The notes below the pieces were generated by a model. It saw only the letters and a program-made list of their open reading frames with translations. It did not search any database and was not told the DNA's origin. This document shows positions 1-6,887 of a DNA stretch of 49,898 nucleotides, piece after piece. Each line of letters opens with the position of its first letter. Positions within the stretch are counted from its first letter, which is position 1. The position numbers were made by a program, and so were the translations under genes. Source of the stretch: a virus; the IMG/VR virus record IMGVR_UViG_3300006030_000034, positions 1-49,898 of that record; one strand, written 5' to 3'.

Positions 1-2
1 AC

Positions 3-446
3 CTTGAGGGTGCTTACCTTCGGGGTGCTAACCTTCGGGGTGCTGACTTTTATGGTGCTAATCTTGAGGGTGCTAACCTTATGGGTGCTGAACTTGAGGG
101 TGCTAACCTTAGGGGTGCTATCCTTGATGGTGCTGACCTTAGGTATGCTATCCTTGATGGTGCTGACCTTAGGTATGCTATCCTTGATGGTGCTGACCTT
201 AGGTATGCTATCCTTTGGAATGCTAACCTTCAGGGTGCTAACCTTCAGGGTGCTAACCTTTATTGTGCTAACCTTCGGGATGCTAACCTTGAGGGTGCTA
301 ACGTAACTGGAACCATTCTTGAGAAGAAAGAAGAACCTCAAGATGATACTTCACTTTCTCAAAAGGTCAAAGAACTTGAAGAAGAACTGAAGAAATATAA
401 GAACAAATTCAATCAACTCAAAGAACTCTTAAATGAAACTCACTGA
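3..446 (+). CDS. pentapeptide-repeat protein, 5' end outside window
   Basis: The frame is open from the first bases and reads as consecutive A(N/D/I)Lxx-type pentapeptides (LEGAN, LRGAN, LDGAD), the pattern that folds into a right-handed quadrilateral beta-helix. After about 100 visible residues the repeats stop and a charged coiled-coil tail (VKELEEELKKYKNKF) follows. The start codon lies upstream of the window; an internal Met at base 81 is in frame but sits inside the repeats. The DNA contains three exact 30-bp copies (121-210), a sign of recent expansion. The partner is unknown; such helices often act as scaffolds or protein mimics. Its stop overlaps the next gene. Confidence 0.85.
   Translation, partial: LEGAYLRGANLRGADFYGANLEGANLMGAELEGANLRGAILDGADLRYAILDGADLRYAILDGADLRYAILWNANLQGANLQGANLYCANLRDANLEGANVTGTILEKKEEPQDDTSLSQKVKELEEELKKYKNKFNQLKELLNETH
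121..210 (+). repeat. three exact 30-bp tandem copies inside the pentapeptide gene
   Basis: The unit beginning TCCTTGATGG and ending AGGTATGCTA occurs three times without a change (121-150, 151-180, 181-210). Each unit encodes two pentapeptides, so copy number can change without breaking the frame. Confidence 0.9.
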
Positions 447-618
447 AAAAGCACAAATCTATCGTAATGTATGGTGCTGTGCTTATCAACGAAGGTTTCT
501 ATATAAAGGAACTCCAAGAGAACGAAGAGAACACGAAACCATACTAATGTGTCTTAAAATGAAGAATGCAAAATGGTGGGAGTTTGATACAGAAAAACCG
601 CATTTTATAGAACAATGA
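433..618 (+). CDS. hypothetical small protein
   Basis: 61-residue basic, aromatic protein (WCC near residue 14, several Arg/Lys runs). It starts inside the end of the pentapeptide gene (14-nt overlap) and its stop overlaps the next start as ATGA, so it is probably translationally coupled. I do not recognise the family. Confidence 0.6.
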   Translation: MKLTEKAQIYRNVWCCAYQRRFLYKGTPRERREHETILMCLKMKNAKWWEFDTEKPHFIEQ

Positions 619-1007
619 ACTTCTCAAGACCACTACTGGGAACTGATAAAAATAAGGTGAAGATGTCCTGGTTGGAATATATTCTCTTTTCTTGTATTCA
701 GCAAGGATGGATGAATTGTTGGTATGCCTTTCAACACTGGGGAGACCTGATGGGTAATAACTATCAGGATTATGCACTTCTAAAAACTGATGACCCACTA
801 GAGCAGTGTATCTTATACTTTTGGGATAGTTTGGAAGAGGACATTTATCCCAAAGAGTTTATTGAGAGTTTGATGCAGATGAGTGAAGATGTAAGAACTG
901 GTAAGGTAGAAACGGTTCCATTCACTAAAGATATGTTTGATAAACTTGATGACCTTGTGGGCGATATGATTGATGTTGATTTGAATGAGGAACTTAAAGA
1001 TGAATGA
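615..1007 (+). CDS. hypothetical protein, acidic C-terminus
   Basis: 130 residues. The N-terminal half is rich in Trp/Cys (WLEYILFSCIQQGWMNCW, around residues 19-36); the C-terminal third is acidic (DDLVGDMIDVDLNEELKDE). The start overlaps the preceding stop by 4 nt. An internal Met before SWLEY is an alternative start. No family recognised. Confidence 0.6.
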   Translation: MNFSRPLLGTDKNKVKMSWLEYILFSCIQQGWMNCWYAFQHWGDLMGNNYQDYALLKTDDPLEQCILYFWDSLEEDIYPKEFIESLMQMSEDVRTGKVETVPFTKDMFDKLDDLVGDMIDVDLNEELKDE

Positions 1008-1170
1008 CGCTCATTATGGTCAAATAATCAATCATCATTATGATTGGATCAATATGCTTTCACGAATGAAAGATAAGAATCCAGAACGATTTAATAGTTT
1101 TAAATATTCCAACGAAACAATCTATCATTACATTGATAAACTTCAACACGAGCAGAATGTTTATGACTGA
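1000..1170 (+). CDS. hypothetical small protein
   Basis: 56 residues from the ATG at 1000 (MNDAHYGQIINHHYDW). This start is preferred over an in-frame ATG at 985 because GAGG lies at a suitable distance and it gives a short overlap with the preceding stop. Polar, rich in His/Asn/Tyr. Function unknown. Confidence 0.55.
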   Translation: MNDAHYGQIINHHYDWINMLSRMKDKNPERFNSFKYSNETIYHYIDKLQHEQNVYD

Positions 1171-1327
1171 TTTTGACGATTGGTTCTATGAAGTTATAGG
1201 TTATCATCTTCGTGCCGAAGAATTTTGGGATGATTTTGATTCCAAAAACCGTGATCGTATGATAGAATGGATGAAAGAAAGTTTTGATGCAGGGAGGATG
1301 TCTAATGGGACGACCAAAGAAAACTGA
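1163..1327 (+). CDS. hypothetical acidic small protein
   Basis: 54 residues from ATG 1163 (MTDFDDWFYEVIGYHL), overlapping the preceding stop by 8 nt. Rich in Asp/Glu/Trp. An upstream in-frame ATG (1133) would overlap the previous gene much more. Its end overlaps the following gene. Function unknown. Confidence 0.6.
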   Translation: MTDFDDWFYEVIGYHLRAEEFWDDFDSKNRDRMIEWMKESFDAGRMSNGTTKEN

Positions 1328-1511
1328 AAAAGTAGCACAAAAAGATCCTGCAGAAGAGTTTCCGTTTGATTTATTCCCTTGGAAATTGGTTTATAAGGAC
1401 GGAAATGAACTGAAGAAGTGTTATTTTGATACTGAACACAATCGTCAAAAGCACATTGACCGATACAAACTCAAAAAAAGTGAAATCAAACTCTCATACA
1501 AATATGAGTGA
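1305..1511 (+). CDS. hypothetical basic small protein
   Basis: 68 residues starting MGRPKKTEKVAQ. The ATG at 1305 has a strong Shine-Dalgarno (GGGAGG at 1292-1297), which decides the start over the upstream ATGs. The Lys-rich N-terminus resembles an AT-hook-like GRPKK motif, so nucleic-acid binding is possible but unproven. It overlaps both neighbours. Confidence 0.6.
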   Translation: MGRPKKTEKVAQKDPAEEFPFDLFPWKLVYKDGNELKKCYFDTEHNRQKHIDRYKLKKSEIKLSYKYE

Positions 1512-1626
1512 TAAAAAGGCAATTGTTATTTTTCTGATTGGTCTTGTAATACTTGACTTTATTATAATCGGTGGTATACTATGGAAGGGACACGCAAATT
1601 TTATTGAGGTTTATAAACATCTATGA
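1504..1626 (+). CDS. single-pass membrane peptide
   Basis: 40 residues: a short cationic N-terminus (MSDKKA), one hydrophobic segment of about 20 residues (residues 7-27) and a polar tail. The ATG at 1504 overlaps the end of the previous gene. Probably an inner-membrane peptide; function unknown. Confidence 0.55.
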   Translation: MSDKKAIVIFLIGLVILDFIIIGGILWKGHANFIEVYKHL

Positions 1627-1757
1627 CTGAACGAACTTTTGTTGATAAGAATGGAAACTCCTGGAGTTTTGAAGAAACTCCCGAAACCATTCAGGCACTT
1701 AAGGAACTACATCAAACTGTAAAGGAAGTAAATGAACGAAAAGAAACTAATCGATGA
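1623..1757 (+). CDS. hypothetical 44-residue protein
   Basis: Short gene coupled to the preceding stop (ATGA at 1623). Reads MTERTFVDKNGNSWSFEET and then a helical charged tail (TIQALKELHQTVKEVNERKE). It overlaps the next gene by 26 nt. The overlap pattern matches its neighbours, which supports it being real. Confidence 0.5.
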   Translation: MTERTFVDKNGNSWSFEETPETIQALKELHQTVKEVNERKETNR

Positions 1758-1941
1758 CTGCTTCTACATTCAAGAGAAAAAGTATGGACTCTGGGACTCA
1801 ACCGACCTTGAAGGCAATGGATTGGTCACATCTCTCACTGAAGACCAATGTATCGCAGCGACGAGATTTTATCTTAAAGGACGGCAGGAGGGTTTCCCTG
1901 AATCCCAAACTTATGAAGGGCAAGTAGGAGGTAAATTATGA
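1732..1941 (+). CDS. hypothetical small protein
   Basis: 69 residues (MNEKKLIDDCFYIQEKKYGLW) with AAGGAAG just before the ATG. Includes LTEDQCIAATRFYLKGRQEGF, typical of small soluble phage proteins. Function unknown; part of the overlapping gene string. Confidence 0.6.
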   Translation: MNEKKLIDDCFYIQEKKYGLWDSTDLEGNGLVTSLTEDQCIAATRFYLKGRQEGFPESQTYEGQVGGKL

Positions 1942-2075
1942 GTGATACTGACCCAACAGCACCCTGGTACGAATTTATCTCATACATTAGGTCTTGTGAA
2001 AGTCTTGATATCGCACCATCTCTTCAAAGATATATGGCATATAGACGATATCTTAAATCTGTAGGTGTATTATGA
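1938..2075 (+). CDS. hypothetical 45-residue protein
   Basis: Starts at ATG 1938 with TAGGAGG immediately upstream and overlaps the previous stop (ATGA). Sequence begins MSDTDPTAPWYEFISYIRS and ends in a basic helix (YMAYRRYLKSVGVL). The next gene begins in its stop codon. Confidence 0.55.
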   Translation: MSDTDPTAPWYEFISYIRSCESLDIAPSLQRYMAYRRYLKSVGVL

Positions 2076-2290
2076 TTGCAACAAACTGGTTTCAAAAGAA
2101 ATGGGGATTTGACGAACCTCTTATAATGGATGAACTCTACAAAAGAGTTTATGAGTTAGAAAAAGAAGTCATCACTCTCAAAGAGGAAAACATTGAGACC
2201 ACGAATGTTCTTTATGAGATTATGGAAAACATTCGTGCTCTTGATGCTCGCATAGATATTGTTGCGAATACTGATAGTAAAGATGTATAG
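2072..2290 (+). CDS. coiled-coil small protein
   Basis: 72 residues; after MIATNWFQKKWGFDEPL the rest is a heptad-rich helix (YELEKEVITLKEENIE), so probably an oligomeric coiled coil. Overlaps the previous gene by 4 nt and the next by 8 nt. Confidence 0.6.
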   Translation: MIATNWFQKKWGFDEPLIMDELYKRVYELEKEVITLKEENIETTNVLYEIMENIRALDARIDIVANTDSKDV

Positions 2291-2459
2291 TGACCTCAAT
2301 GACTTTGAAAAAGCACTTTCACACTTTGGTACAAGAGTTGATATCATCATTGCCCTTGAAATGGGTGGAAAAATTGACTCCTTATCTGCCTATAAAGAAA
2401 TCAAGGCAGAACTCAAAGAACTCAAAAAGGCAAAGAAGCAATACGGAAAGGACATGTAG
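2283..2459 (+). CDS. hypothetical small Lys-rich protein
   Basis: 58 residues from ATG 2283 (MYSDLNDFEKALSHFGTRVD). Ends with a highly basic helix (IKAELKELKKAKKQYGKDM). A zinc-ribbon coding segment follows directly in the +1 frame, so the two may once have been, or still be, one product (see findings). Confidence 0.6.
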   Translation: MYSDLNDFEKALSHFGTRVDIIIALEMGGKIDSLSAYKEIKAELKELKKAKKQYGKDM

Positions 2460-2574
2460 TAAATGTGGTGGGACAAAACCATTAGATTTGAATAATTTTC
2501 AAAAAGTTAAGATCTTTAAAGAAGGATTTAGTTTTTATTGTAATGACTGTGCAAAACCAAAACCAAGAGATTGA
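2299..2574 (+). CDS. zinc-ribbon protein, start unclear
   Basis: The C-terminal ~40 residues carry two CxxC pairs (CSKCGG ... CNDC) about 30 residues apart, a small zinc ribbon common in phage proteins. Homologous ribbons usually begin just before the first Cys pair, but no ATG exists there; the first in-frame ATG (2299) would make most of the protein overlap the 2283-2459 gene in another frame, with no sign of coding bias. Either a non-ATG start is used, a +1 frameshift fuses it to the preceding gene, or it is a remnant. Confidence 0.4.
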   Translation: MTLKKHFHTLVQELISSLPLKWVEKLTPYLPIKKSRQNSKNSKRQRSNTERTCSKCGGTKPLDLNNFQKVKIFKEGFSFYCNDCAKPKPRD

Positions 2575-2722
2575 TTCTCTCAAAATTTCACAAAACGAAG
2601 ATGGGTCTTATACAATGGATTGGGACTCACAAGACCCAAATTGGAAGTGGTTGAACGGGTTGACCTCAAAGGAAATCCAGGTTATTATGGAGCAAGCAAT
2701 CAAGGACTATCACAATGAATGA
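2543..2722 (+). CDS. conserved small phage protein
   Basis: 59 residues from ATG 2543 (MTVQNQNQEIDSLKISQNE), followed by a Trp-rich core DWDSQDPNWKWLNGLT and a helix (KEIQVIMEQAIKDYHNE). From memory this core resembles small proteins common in T4-like cyanophages. It overlaps the zinc-ribbon end and, by 8 nt, the next gene. Confidence 0.7.
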   Translation: MTVQNQNQEIDSLKISQNEDGSYTMDWDSQDPNWKWLNGLTSKEIQVIMEQAIKDYHNE

Positions 2723-3383
2723 TTACAAAAAGTATTCTCTTTCCCAACTTGAAAACTGGGTTTATGATGCACTCTCTGCGGCAGAGGCAACACCACATGA
2801 AATTTATGATGTAATTAAAGGAGTAGTTGAAGAAACTTATTATCATCATAAGCATCATGCTAGCATTTCATATGAACTTCTTGCACTATTGAATGGTAAT
2901 GGAAAAGGACACATCAGTTCTTATGAGAAACCTTTTGTATGTGATAAGGATGACCCATCACCAGAATGTAAAGGTGCCTGGAATGATTTTTGGGAAAACA
3001 AATCCTCTCAAGACGAATATAAAGGTTCAACTGTAAGTAGTGTTCAAAATATAGAAGAAAAATGTCGTGAGTATAACCTGAGTGAGGCAGAGTATTATGA
3101 TAAGCAAGCAAAACTTTATATGAATTATCAAGAGGCAATTTCCTCTGGTTGGAAAATGACTGATGATGGTTTTTGGACTCCACCAGAGAAAAAAAATAAG
3201 GTAATGAAATGGCAACTTCCTGTTGAAATGGATCCAAGTGGTGAATATTATGTTCTATTCCCAGATGATCTTCTAGAAGCAGCAAATCTCACTGAAGGTG
3301 ATAAAGTAGAATGGATTTCTAATGATGACGGGTCTTATACTCTTCGTAAGATTACAGAACCAATTTCAATGGATGAGTGTTGA
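2715..3383 (+). CDS. protein with AbrB/SpoVT-like C-terminal domain
   Basis: 222 residues. The N-terminal part is helical and of unknown function; the last ~50 residues (WQLPVEMDPSGEYYVLFPDD, then LTEGDKVEWI and GSYTLRKI) look like a swapped-hairpin AbrB/MazE-type fold, usually a dimeric DNA-binding domain. A shorter protein with a related domain lies at 31129-31302. Last gene of the first overlapping string; followed by a hairpin terminator. Confidence 0.7.
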   Translation: MNDYKKYSLSQLENWVYDALSAAEATPHEIYDVIKGVVEETYYHHKHHASISYELLALLNGNGKGHISSYEKPFVCDKDDPSPECKGAWNDFWENKSSQDEYKGSTVSSVQNIEEKCREYNLSEAEYYDKQAKLYMNYQEAISSGWKMTDDGFWTPPEKKNKVMKWQLPVEMDPSGEYYVLFPDDLLEAANLTEGDKVEWISNDDGSYTLRKITEPISMDEC

Positions 3384-3395
3384 TGATAGAGTTTT

Positions 3396-3419
3396 TACTC
3401 TGTTGGAGTAACATTTTTT
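3396..3419 (+). terminator. weak intrinsic terminator
   Basis: TACTC (3396-3400), 5-nt loop, GAGTA (3406-3410), then ACATTTTTT. A short stem with a T-run placed just after the stop at 3383. Confidence 0.5.
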
Positions 3420-3536
3420 GTCATATAAAAAATGTTAATACCCAATCCCAGACGAACCAATCTGTGATAAAATACTATGAGGCAGGTAAGTCCTGTTATG
3501 TAAACGGAATCTTTTATACAAAATGTGAGGAATCAA

Positions 3537-3764
3537 ATGGCACTAAGTGAATCAGTTACAGAAAGTTTGAAAGATGCAGAGCAATCTCTGCGAAATTCTC
3601 TTGCTTATGCTGCAAGGCAAGAACGACCTATGGTATGTTTTGTGATTGCTGACTTGATTAGTCGCATTGAATCTCTTCAGGCAACTGATTCTTTGCTTGA
3701 TAAATTAGAAACTCGCAGACCAGGGGATTCGGGATTTTTTGGTACATTTTTTAATAAGGAATGA
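3537..3764 (+). CDS. conserved cyanophage protein
   Basis: 75 residues (MALSESVTESLKDAEQSLRN). The start is set by GAGGAA six bases before ATG 3537. Mostly helical; the form (MALS.SV.ESL..A...LRN) is one I associate with cyanomyovirus genomes, function unknown. Preceded by ~150 bases without a gene containing an AT-rich -10-like box (TAAAATACT). Confidence 0.65.
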   Translation: MALSESVTESLKDAEQSLRNSLAYAARQERPMVCFVIADLISRIESLQATDSLLDKLETRRPGDSGFFGTFFNKE

Positions 3765-3765
3765 A

Positions 3766-4026
3766 ATGAAAACTAATTTATTTGATAAAATTTTTGAGAT
3801 TCAAAAAAAGATTGATGCGGTTACTCTCTCAAAATATGAGGGTGTAGATCAGGGAATGTTTGTTCCTCAAGAAGACCAAAATACTTATTGGAGAGACAAT
3901 TCTTATTGGAATGATGAAGAGACTGTATATTCTTTTCGTTTTTCAACAAATGGTGATTATGAGGGAGATCTACCACCTGATTGTGCATTAGATATCATGA
4001 TGATTTTGGAGTCTTATAAGAAATGA
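3766..4026 (+). CDS. hypothetical acidic protein
   Basis: 86 residues from ATG 3766, with AAGGA upstream. Rich in Tyr/Trp/Asp (TYWRDNSYWNDEE). An earlier in-frame start would overlap the previous gene. Stop overlaps the next start. Function unknown. Confidence 0.6.
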   Translation: MKTNLFDKIFEIQKKIDAVTLSKYEGVDQGMFVPQEDQNTYWRDNSYWNDEETVYSFRFSTNGDYEGDLPPDCALDIMMILESYKK

Positions 4027-4385
4027 CAGAACCTAATCAATTTGGAAAGGCACTTCAAGAATGGTGGGACAGTGATGCCTTCAAACAACTTCAAAAAGAA
4101 AATGAGGAAGCAAAGCAACGTGCTGTAGGAAAGTATTTTATGCTTCCTGAGCAAGATAAACTTGATATGGTTCAGGCAATCTGTTTGATTATGTGTAATG
4201 CCGAAAAGGAAGGTTGTAGTCACAGAGGTCTAATGGATAAACTTGGAATTTATCCTAGCGGTTTTTTTGTTTCTGAATTAATGACAGTACACAACTCACT
4301 CTGGGGATATTATCACGATAAGAAAGTAGAAAAAGAACTCAAAGATGATCTTGATGCTCTTGAAGATTTTGTAAAGAAAGATTAA
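4023..4385 (+). CDS. conserved cyanophage protein
   Basis: 120 residues. Helical N-terminus (QFGKALQEWWDSDAFKQL), a central segment with HRGLMDKLGIYPSGFF and a charged coiled-coil tail. Starts in the previous stop (ATGA). No enzymatic motif seen. Confidence 0.65.
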   Translation: MTEPNQFGKALQEWWDSDAFKQLQKENEEAKQRAVGKYFMLPEQDKLDMVQAICLIMCNAEKEGCSHRGLMDKLGIYPSGFFVSELMTVHNSLWGYYHDKKVEKELKDDLDALEDFVKKD

Positions 4386-4463
4386 GCAATCCCAAAGAAA
4401 GTGTTAAAATAATACATAATTATATGCTTAAATGCTAACATTGGGACACATCGCAAAAACACT

Positions 4464-4670
4464 ATGACGCTCTCAAAAACAGGAACTGCCGAACTGACGA
4501 AGGAAGAATGGGACGAACTTGTAGCACTTAAAGATGCTATAACTTACCGTCCACAGTCAGTTTCTGCTGAAAAAATGGAAAAATTCACTGAACTAATGGT
4601 TCGATCTCTTGAGGGTAAATGCGATCCACCTGCACCAAAAAACTGGAGAGGATCTTCTCTGAGTGAATAA
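4464..4670 (+). CDS. small conserved phage protein
   Basis: 68 residues (MTLSKTGTAELTKEEWDELV). An AT-rich -10-like sequence (TAAAATAATAC) lies ~50 bases upstream. Ends just before a late-promoter box, so it closes a transcription unit. Function unknown. Confidence 0.6.
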   Translation: MTLSKTGTAELTKEEWDELVALKDAITYRPQSVSAEKMEKFTELMVRSLEGKCDPPAPKNWRGSSLSE

Positions 4671-4672
4671 AA

Positions 4673-4680
4673 AATAAATA
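4673..4680 (+). promoter_or_regulatory. T4-type late promoter
   Basis: AATAAATA, one base from the T4 gp55 late consensus TATAAATA, 20 bases before the cp12 start and without a -35 box. Late expression of cp12 is an inference. Confidence 0.5.
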
Positions 4681-4699
4681 GATTATACGCAATAAAACT

Positions 4700-4912
4700 A
4701 TGGAAAACATCGACCAACACATTCAAAAAGACAAAGACATTCTTAATGACCCCACAATTTCACCACAAGCAAGAAGACATACAGAAGAAGAACTTGAGGC
4801 ATTGAAGATTTATAAAGAGAATCATCCTGGTGATGACCATGATCCCACTGCACTTGAACTCTATTGTGACACACATCCTGATGCTTCTGAATGTAGAGTA
4901 TATAACGACTGA
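4700..4912 (+). CDS. cp12: CP12, Calvin-cycle inhibitor (auxiliary metabolic gene)
   Basis: 70 residues. The C-terminus has the CP12 signature LELYCDTHPDASECRVYND: two cysteines nine residues apart followed by an acidic Tyr-Asp tail, which in CP12 docks GAPDH and phosphoribulokinase into an inactive complex. The N-terminal half (DILNDPTISPQARRHTEEEL) is helical, and the N-terminal Cys pair of host CP12 is absent, as in phage versions. In infected cells it is expected to slow CO2 fixation and favour the pentose phosphate route. Preceded by a late-promoter box and followed by a terminator/promoter module. Confidence 0.85.
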   Translation: MENIDQHIQKDKDILNDPTISPQARRHTEEELEALKIYKENHPGDDHDPTALELYCDTHPDASECRVYND

Positions 4913-4927
4913 GCGGGACACTTTAAC

Positions 4928-4973
4928 AACTGGCACACGGAGGGTTCTCAGGTCACTGGGAACCCTTTATAAT
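4928..4973 (+). promoter_or_regulatory. terminator/promoter module 1
   Basis: AACTGGCACA (4928-4937), then hairpin AGGGTT (4941-4946)/AACCCT (4961-4966), then TATAAT (4968-4973). TTCTCA (4945-4950) lies 17 bases before TATAAT, so the hairpin fills the -35/-10 spacer. Sits between cp12 and the next gene. Confidence 0.65.
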
Positions 4974-4995
4974 ATGAGCAGTTCACAAGGAACCA

Positions 4996-5349
4996 ATGAC
5001 CACCACCTTCGCTGATTACTCCGCTTCTGCCGAGGCACGGAACACCATCCATCTTAATATTGTTAAGTATGGTCTGATGCTGTGTGATGCTCTCCAGCAA
5101 GATGCTCCTGATGGTTATCATTACTCTCTGGACTCTTCTGGTCGTAAATATCATAAAATCTTTATGCATATTGGTAATCGTCGTGATAGTATTCATGCCT
5201 TCATTGACAAGAAAACTGGTTCTGTATACAAACCTGCAAGCATTAAGGCACCTGTTAAGGATGAGCGTTACAATGTATTGATTATCAACTCCCGTGAACA
5301 AATGCTTGAGAATGCAACATGGCACGGATCCTACCTTTACAAGCGATGA
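4996..5349 (+). CDS. conserved cyanophage protein
   Basis: 117 residues (MTTTFADYSASAEARNTIHL). Mixed alpha/beta; the middle (GRKYHKIFMHIGNRRDSIHA) and end (MLENATWHGSYLYKR) look like well-conserved blocks. Transcribed from module 1. Overlaps the next start by 4 nt. Function unknown. Confidence 0.65.
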   Translation: MTTTFADYSASAEARNTIHLNIVKYGLMLCDALQQDAPDGYHYSLDSSGRKYHKIFMHIGNRRDSIHAFIDKKTGSVYKPASIKAPVKDERYNVLIINSREQMLENATWHGSYLYKR

Positions 5350-5573
5350 AAACTTTACTTCTTCTTTCTCTTACACTCCTCCCATTACCTGCATCCGCAA
5401 TCACATGGGGAGAGTTCTGGGCACCATTTACCTATGATCGTGTTCCCACAAGGTATTATGAACCCATGTGTCGGCGTCGTATCTATCATGAAGAGTACAT
5501 TCCTGGTGATCGATGGAATCCAGGATATGTGAGATCGTGGTCTGAATGGATTTTTGTTCCTTGTGATTATTGA
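5346..5573 (+). CDS. secreted/periplasmic small protein
   Basis: 75 residues with a clear signal peptide (MKTLLLLSLTLLPLPASA, cleavage after ASA). The mature part is aromatic and has three Cys (EPMCRRRIYHEEY ... FVPCDY). ATG 5346 is chosen because it overlaps the previous stop and starts the signal peptide directly; an upstream in-frame ATG (5319) adds residues lacking signal character. Exported envelope protein of unknown role. Confidence 0.65.
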   Translation: MKTLLLLSLTLLPLPASAITWGEFWAPFTYDRVPTRYYEPMCRRRIYHEEYIPGDRWNPGYVRSWSEWIFVPCDY

Positions 5574-5634
5574 TGACTACATTTGATAAGATTATTTTTC
5601 TTTCTTCATTCATTTTATTTTTGCATTGGAGTTC

Positions 5635-6111
5635 ATGTCTAACATCATTCATTATGGATACGGTTATTCTAAACGCCTCTGTGAGGATGTTGCCTGTTGG
5701 TTTTTCAATCAATTTCTAACAGAATCAAATGTGATTGTAGATATTCAACATCGTGGCATGAAGCGTGAGAGTGCTTATGGATATTGCAGTTATGATGGTG
5801 AAATAGGCATCTTTTCACAATACTCAATTGAACTTGATACTCATATGAATAAGGAGTTGTATATAAAATCTCTTTTTCATGAACTAACGCATATGAAGCA
5901 ATGGGAGGATGGTTCTCTGCAGATGTGTGATGGAAAAATGTGTTATTATAAAGAACCAGTGGATAATTACCGATATGATCATCAACCTCATGAAATTGAG
6001 GCACGGGAACAAGAAGAAACCTTATATCTGGAGTACATGAAGTATAAAAACCTTGTGCCAGTTGGAAAAGTGGTACAGTTCTTCCCCAACCGCCTGATGC
6101 AGGCAGTATAA
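5635..6111 (+). CDS. zinc metallopeptidase-like protein (HExxH)
   Basis: 158 residues from ATG 5635 (TTGGAG upstream). Contains SLFHELTHMKQWEDG, an HExxH zinc motif (about residues 83-97), and a downstream acidic helix HEIEAREQEETLY that can supply the third ligand, as in SprT/ImmA-type gluzincins. A short cytosolic protease-like fold; substrate unknown. Lies in a group of envelope-related genes. Confidence 0.7.
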   Translation: MSNIIHYGYGYSKRLCEDVACWFFNQFLTESNVIVDIQHRGMKRESAYGYCSYDGEIGIFSQYSIELDTHMNKELYIKSLFHELTHMKQWEDGSLQMCDGKMCYYKEPVDNYRYDHQPHEIEAREQEETLYLEYMKYKNLVPVGKVVQFFPNRLMQAV

Positions 6112-6135
6112 TTACAAGGTAATCAAGAGAACTCA

Positions 6136-6357
6136 ATGAAACCCATTTCATTCACCTCTGGGCAACTTCTGGATATTATCGCCATTCTTGAAGAGAAAGA
6201 GAATGATCTCTTTGATAATGGTGATAAGGCACTCTCCATCTACTATATGCAGATGGGTATGCAATTTCAGCGTATGTACGATCGTCTGCAGAGTCTTCCT
6301 GGCGAACATCGTGTTGCCGAACTGGTGATGCCTACTTCCGAAAACACATCCAACTGA
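6136..6357 (+). CDS. hypothetical helical protein
   Basis: 73 residues (MKPISFTSGQLLDIIAILEE), predominantly helical with Met/Gln-rich middle (YYMQMGMQFQRMYDRLQ). Small intergenic gaps on both sides suggest one operon with its neighbours. Confidence 0.6.
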   Translation: MKPISFTSGQLLDIIAILEEKENDLFDNGDKALSIYYMQMGMQFQRMYDRLQSLPGEHRVAELVMPTSENTSN

Positions 6358-6360
6358 ATT

Positions 6361-6570
6361 ATGTCACTCTCCAATCAAACTATTAACAATCTTGCATCCG
6401 CTCTGACTTCTGAAGTGATTGATTATATCTATCAGGATGATCGGTGGTGTGATTTTATGCATGAGATTATTCCTGATGCTCTGGATGACAAACTGGGACC
6501 AATTGATGAGGACTTGAAATATGAACTTGCTGTGTGTATAATGGATCGTATCTGTTTCAAAAAAGTTTGA
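6361..6570 (+). CDS. hypothetical acidic protein
   Basis: 69 residues (MSLSNQTINNLASALTSEVI), acidic and helical, 3 nt after the previous stop. Function unknown. Confidence 0.6.
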   Translation: MSLSNQTINNLASALTSEVIDYIYQDDRWCDFMHEIIPDALDDKLGPIDEDLKYELAVCIMDRICFKKV

Positions 6571-6572
6571 TC

Positions 6573-6887
6573 ATGATTGAAACTTTGATTGCTGGACTGA
6601 CCTGCGGAATCACCACATTCTATGGATTGGGTGATGGTTTTCATGGACAGCGTACTGCAAATGGTGAAACCTTTAATGCTTATAATTGGACTGCTGCTCA
6701 TCCTTACCTTCCTATGGGAACTAAGATTAGAGTTACAAACCAAGACAACGGAAAACAAGTCATTGTAAGAATCAATGACCGTGGACCATATTCTCATGCT
6801 GATCTGGATCTGTCTTATGCTGCTTTTGCTCACATTGAATCAACCCGAAAAGGAAATGCTACTGTTTGTTGGAGAGTGATTGGATGA
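6573..6887 (+). CDS. RlpA-like double-psi beta-barrel protein
   Basis: 104 residues. After a short hydrophobic N-terminus (IETLIAGLTCG) comes a compact RlpA-type domain: YGLGDGFHGQRTANGETFN, then AAHPYLPMGTKIRVTN and VIVRINDRGPY with the catalytic-type Asp/Arg of lytic RlpA. RlpA domains cleave or bind denuded peptidoglycan, so a cell-wall role at lysis or entry is likely. The N-terminus is too short for a standard signal peptide, though a Cys follows it. Overlaps the next gene by 4 nt. Confidence 0.75.
   Translation: MIETLIAGLTCGITTFYGLGDGFHGQRTANGETFNAYNWTAAHPYLPMGTKIRVTNQDNGKQVIVRINDRGPYSHADLDLSYAAFAHIESTRKGNATVCWRVIG

Noticed and set aside
4-306. 100-codon frame of repeated VLTLxV
   Set aside because: Out-of-frame reading of the pentapeptide repeat DNA; the frame from base 3 gives the expected A(N/D)Lxx pattern and continues to a coiled-coil end.
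5573-5719. 48-codon hydrophobic frame (MTTFDKIIFLSSFILFLH)
   Set aside because: Starts in the previous stop but overlaps the metallopeptidase gene for 85 bases in another frame and has no ribosome-binding site; too weak to list.
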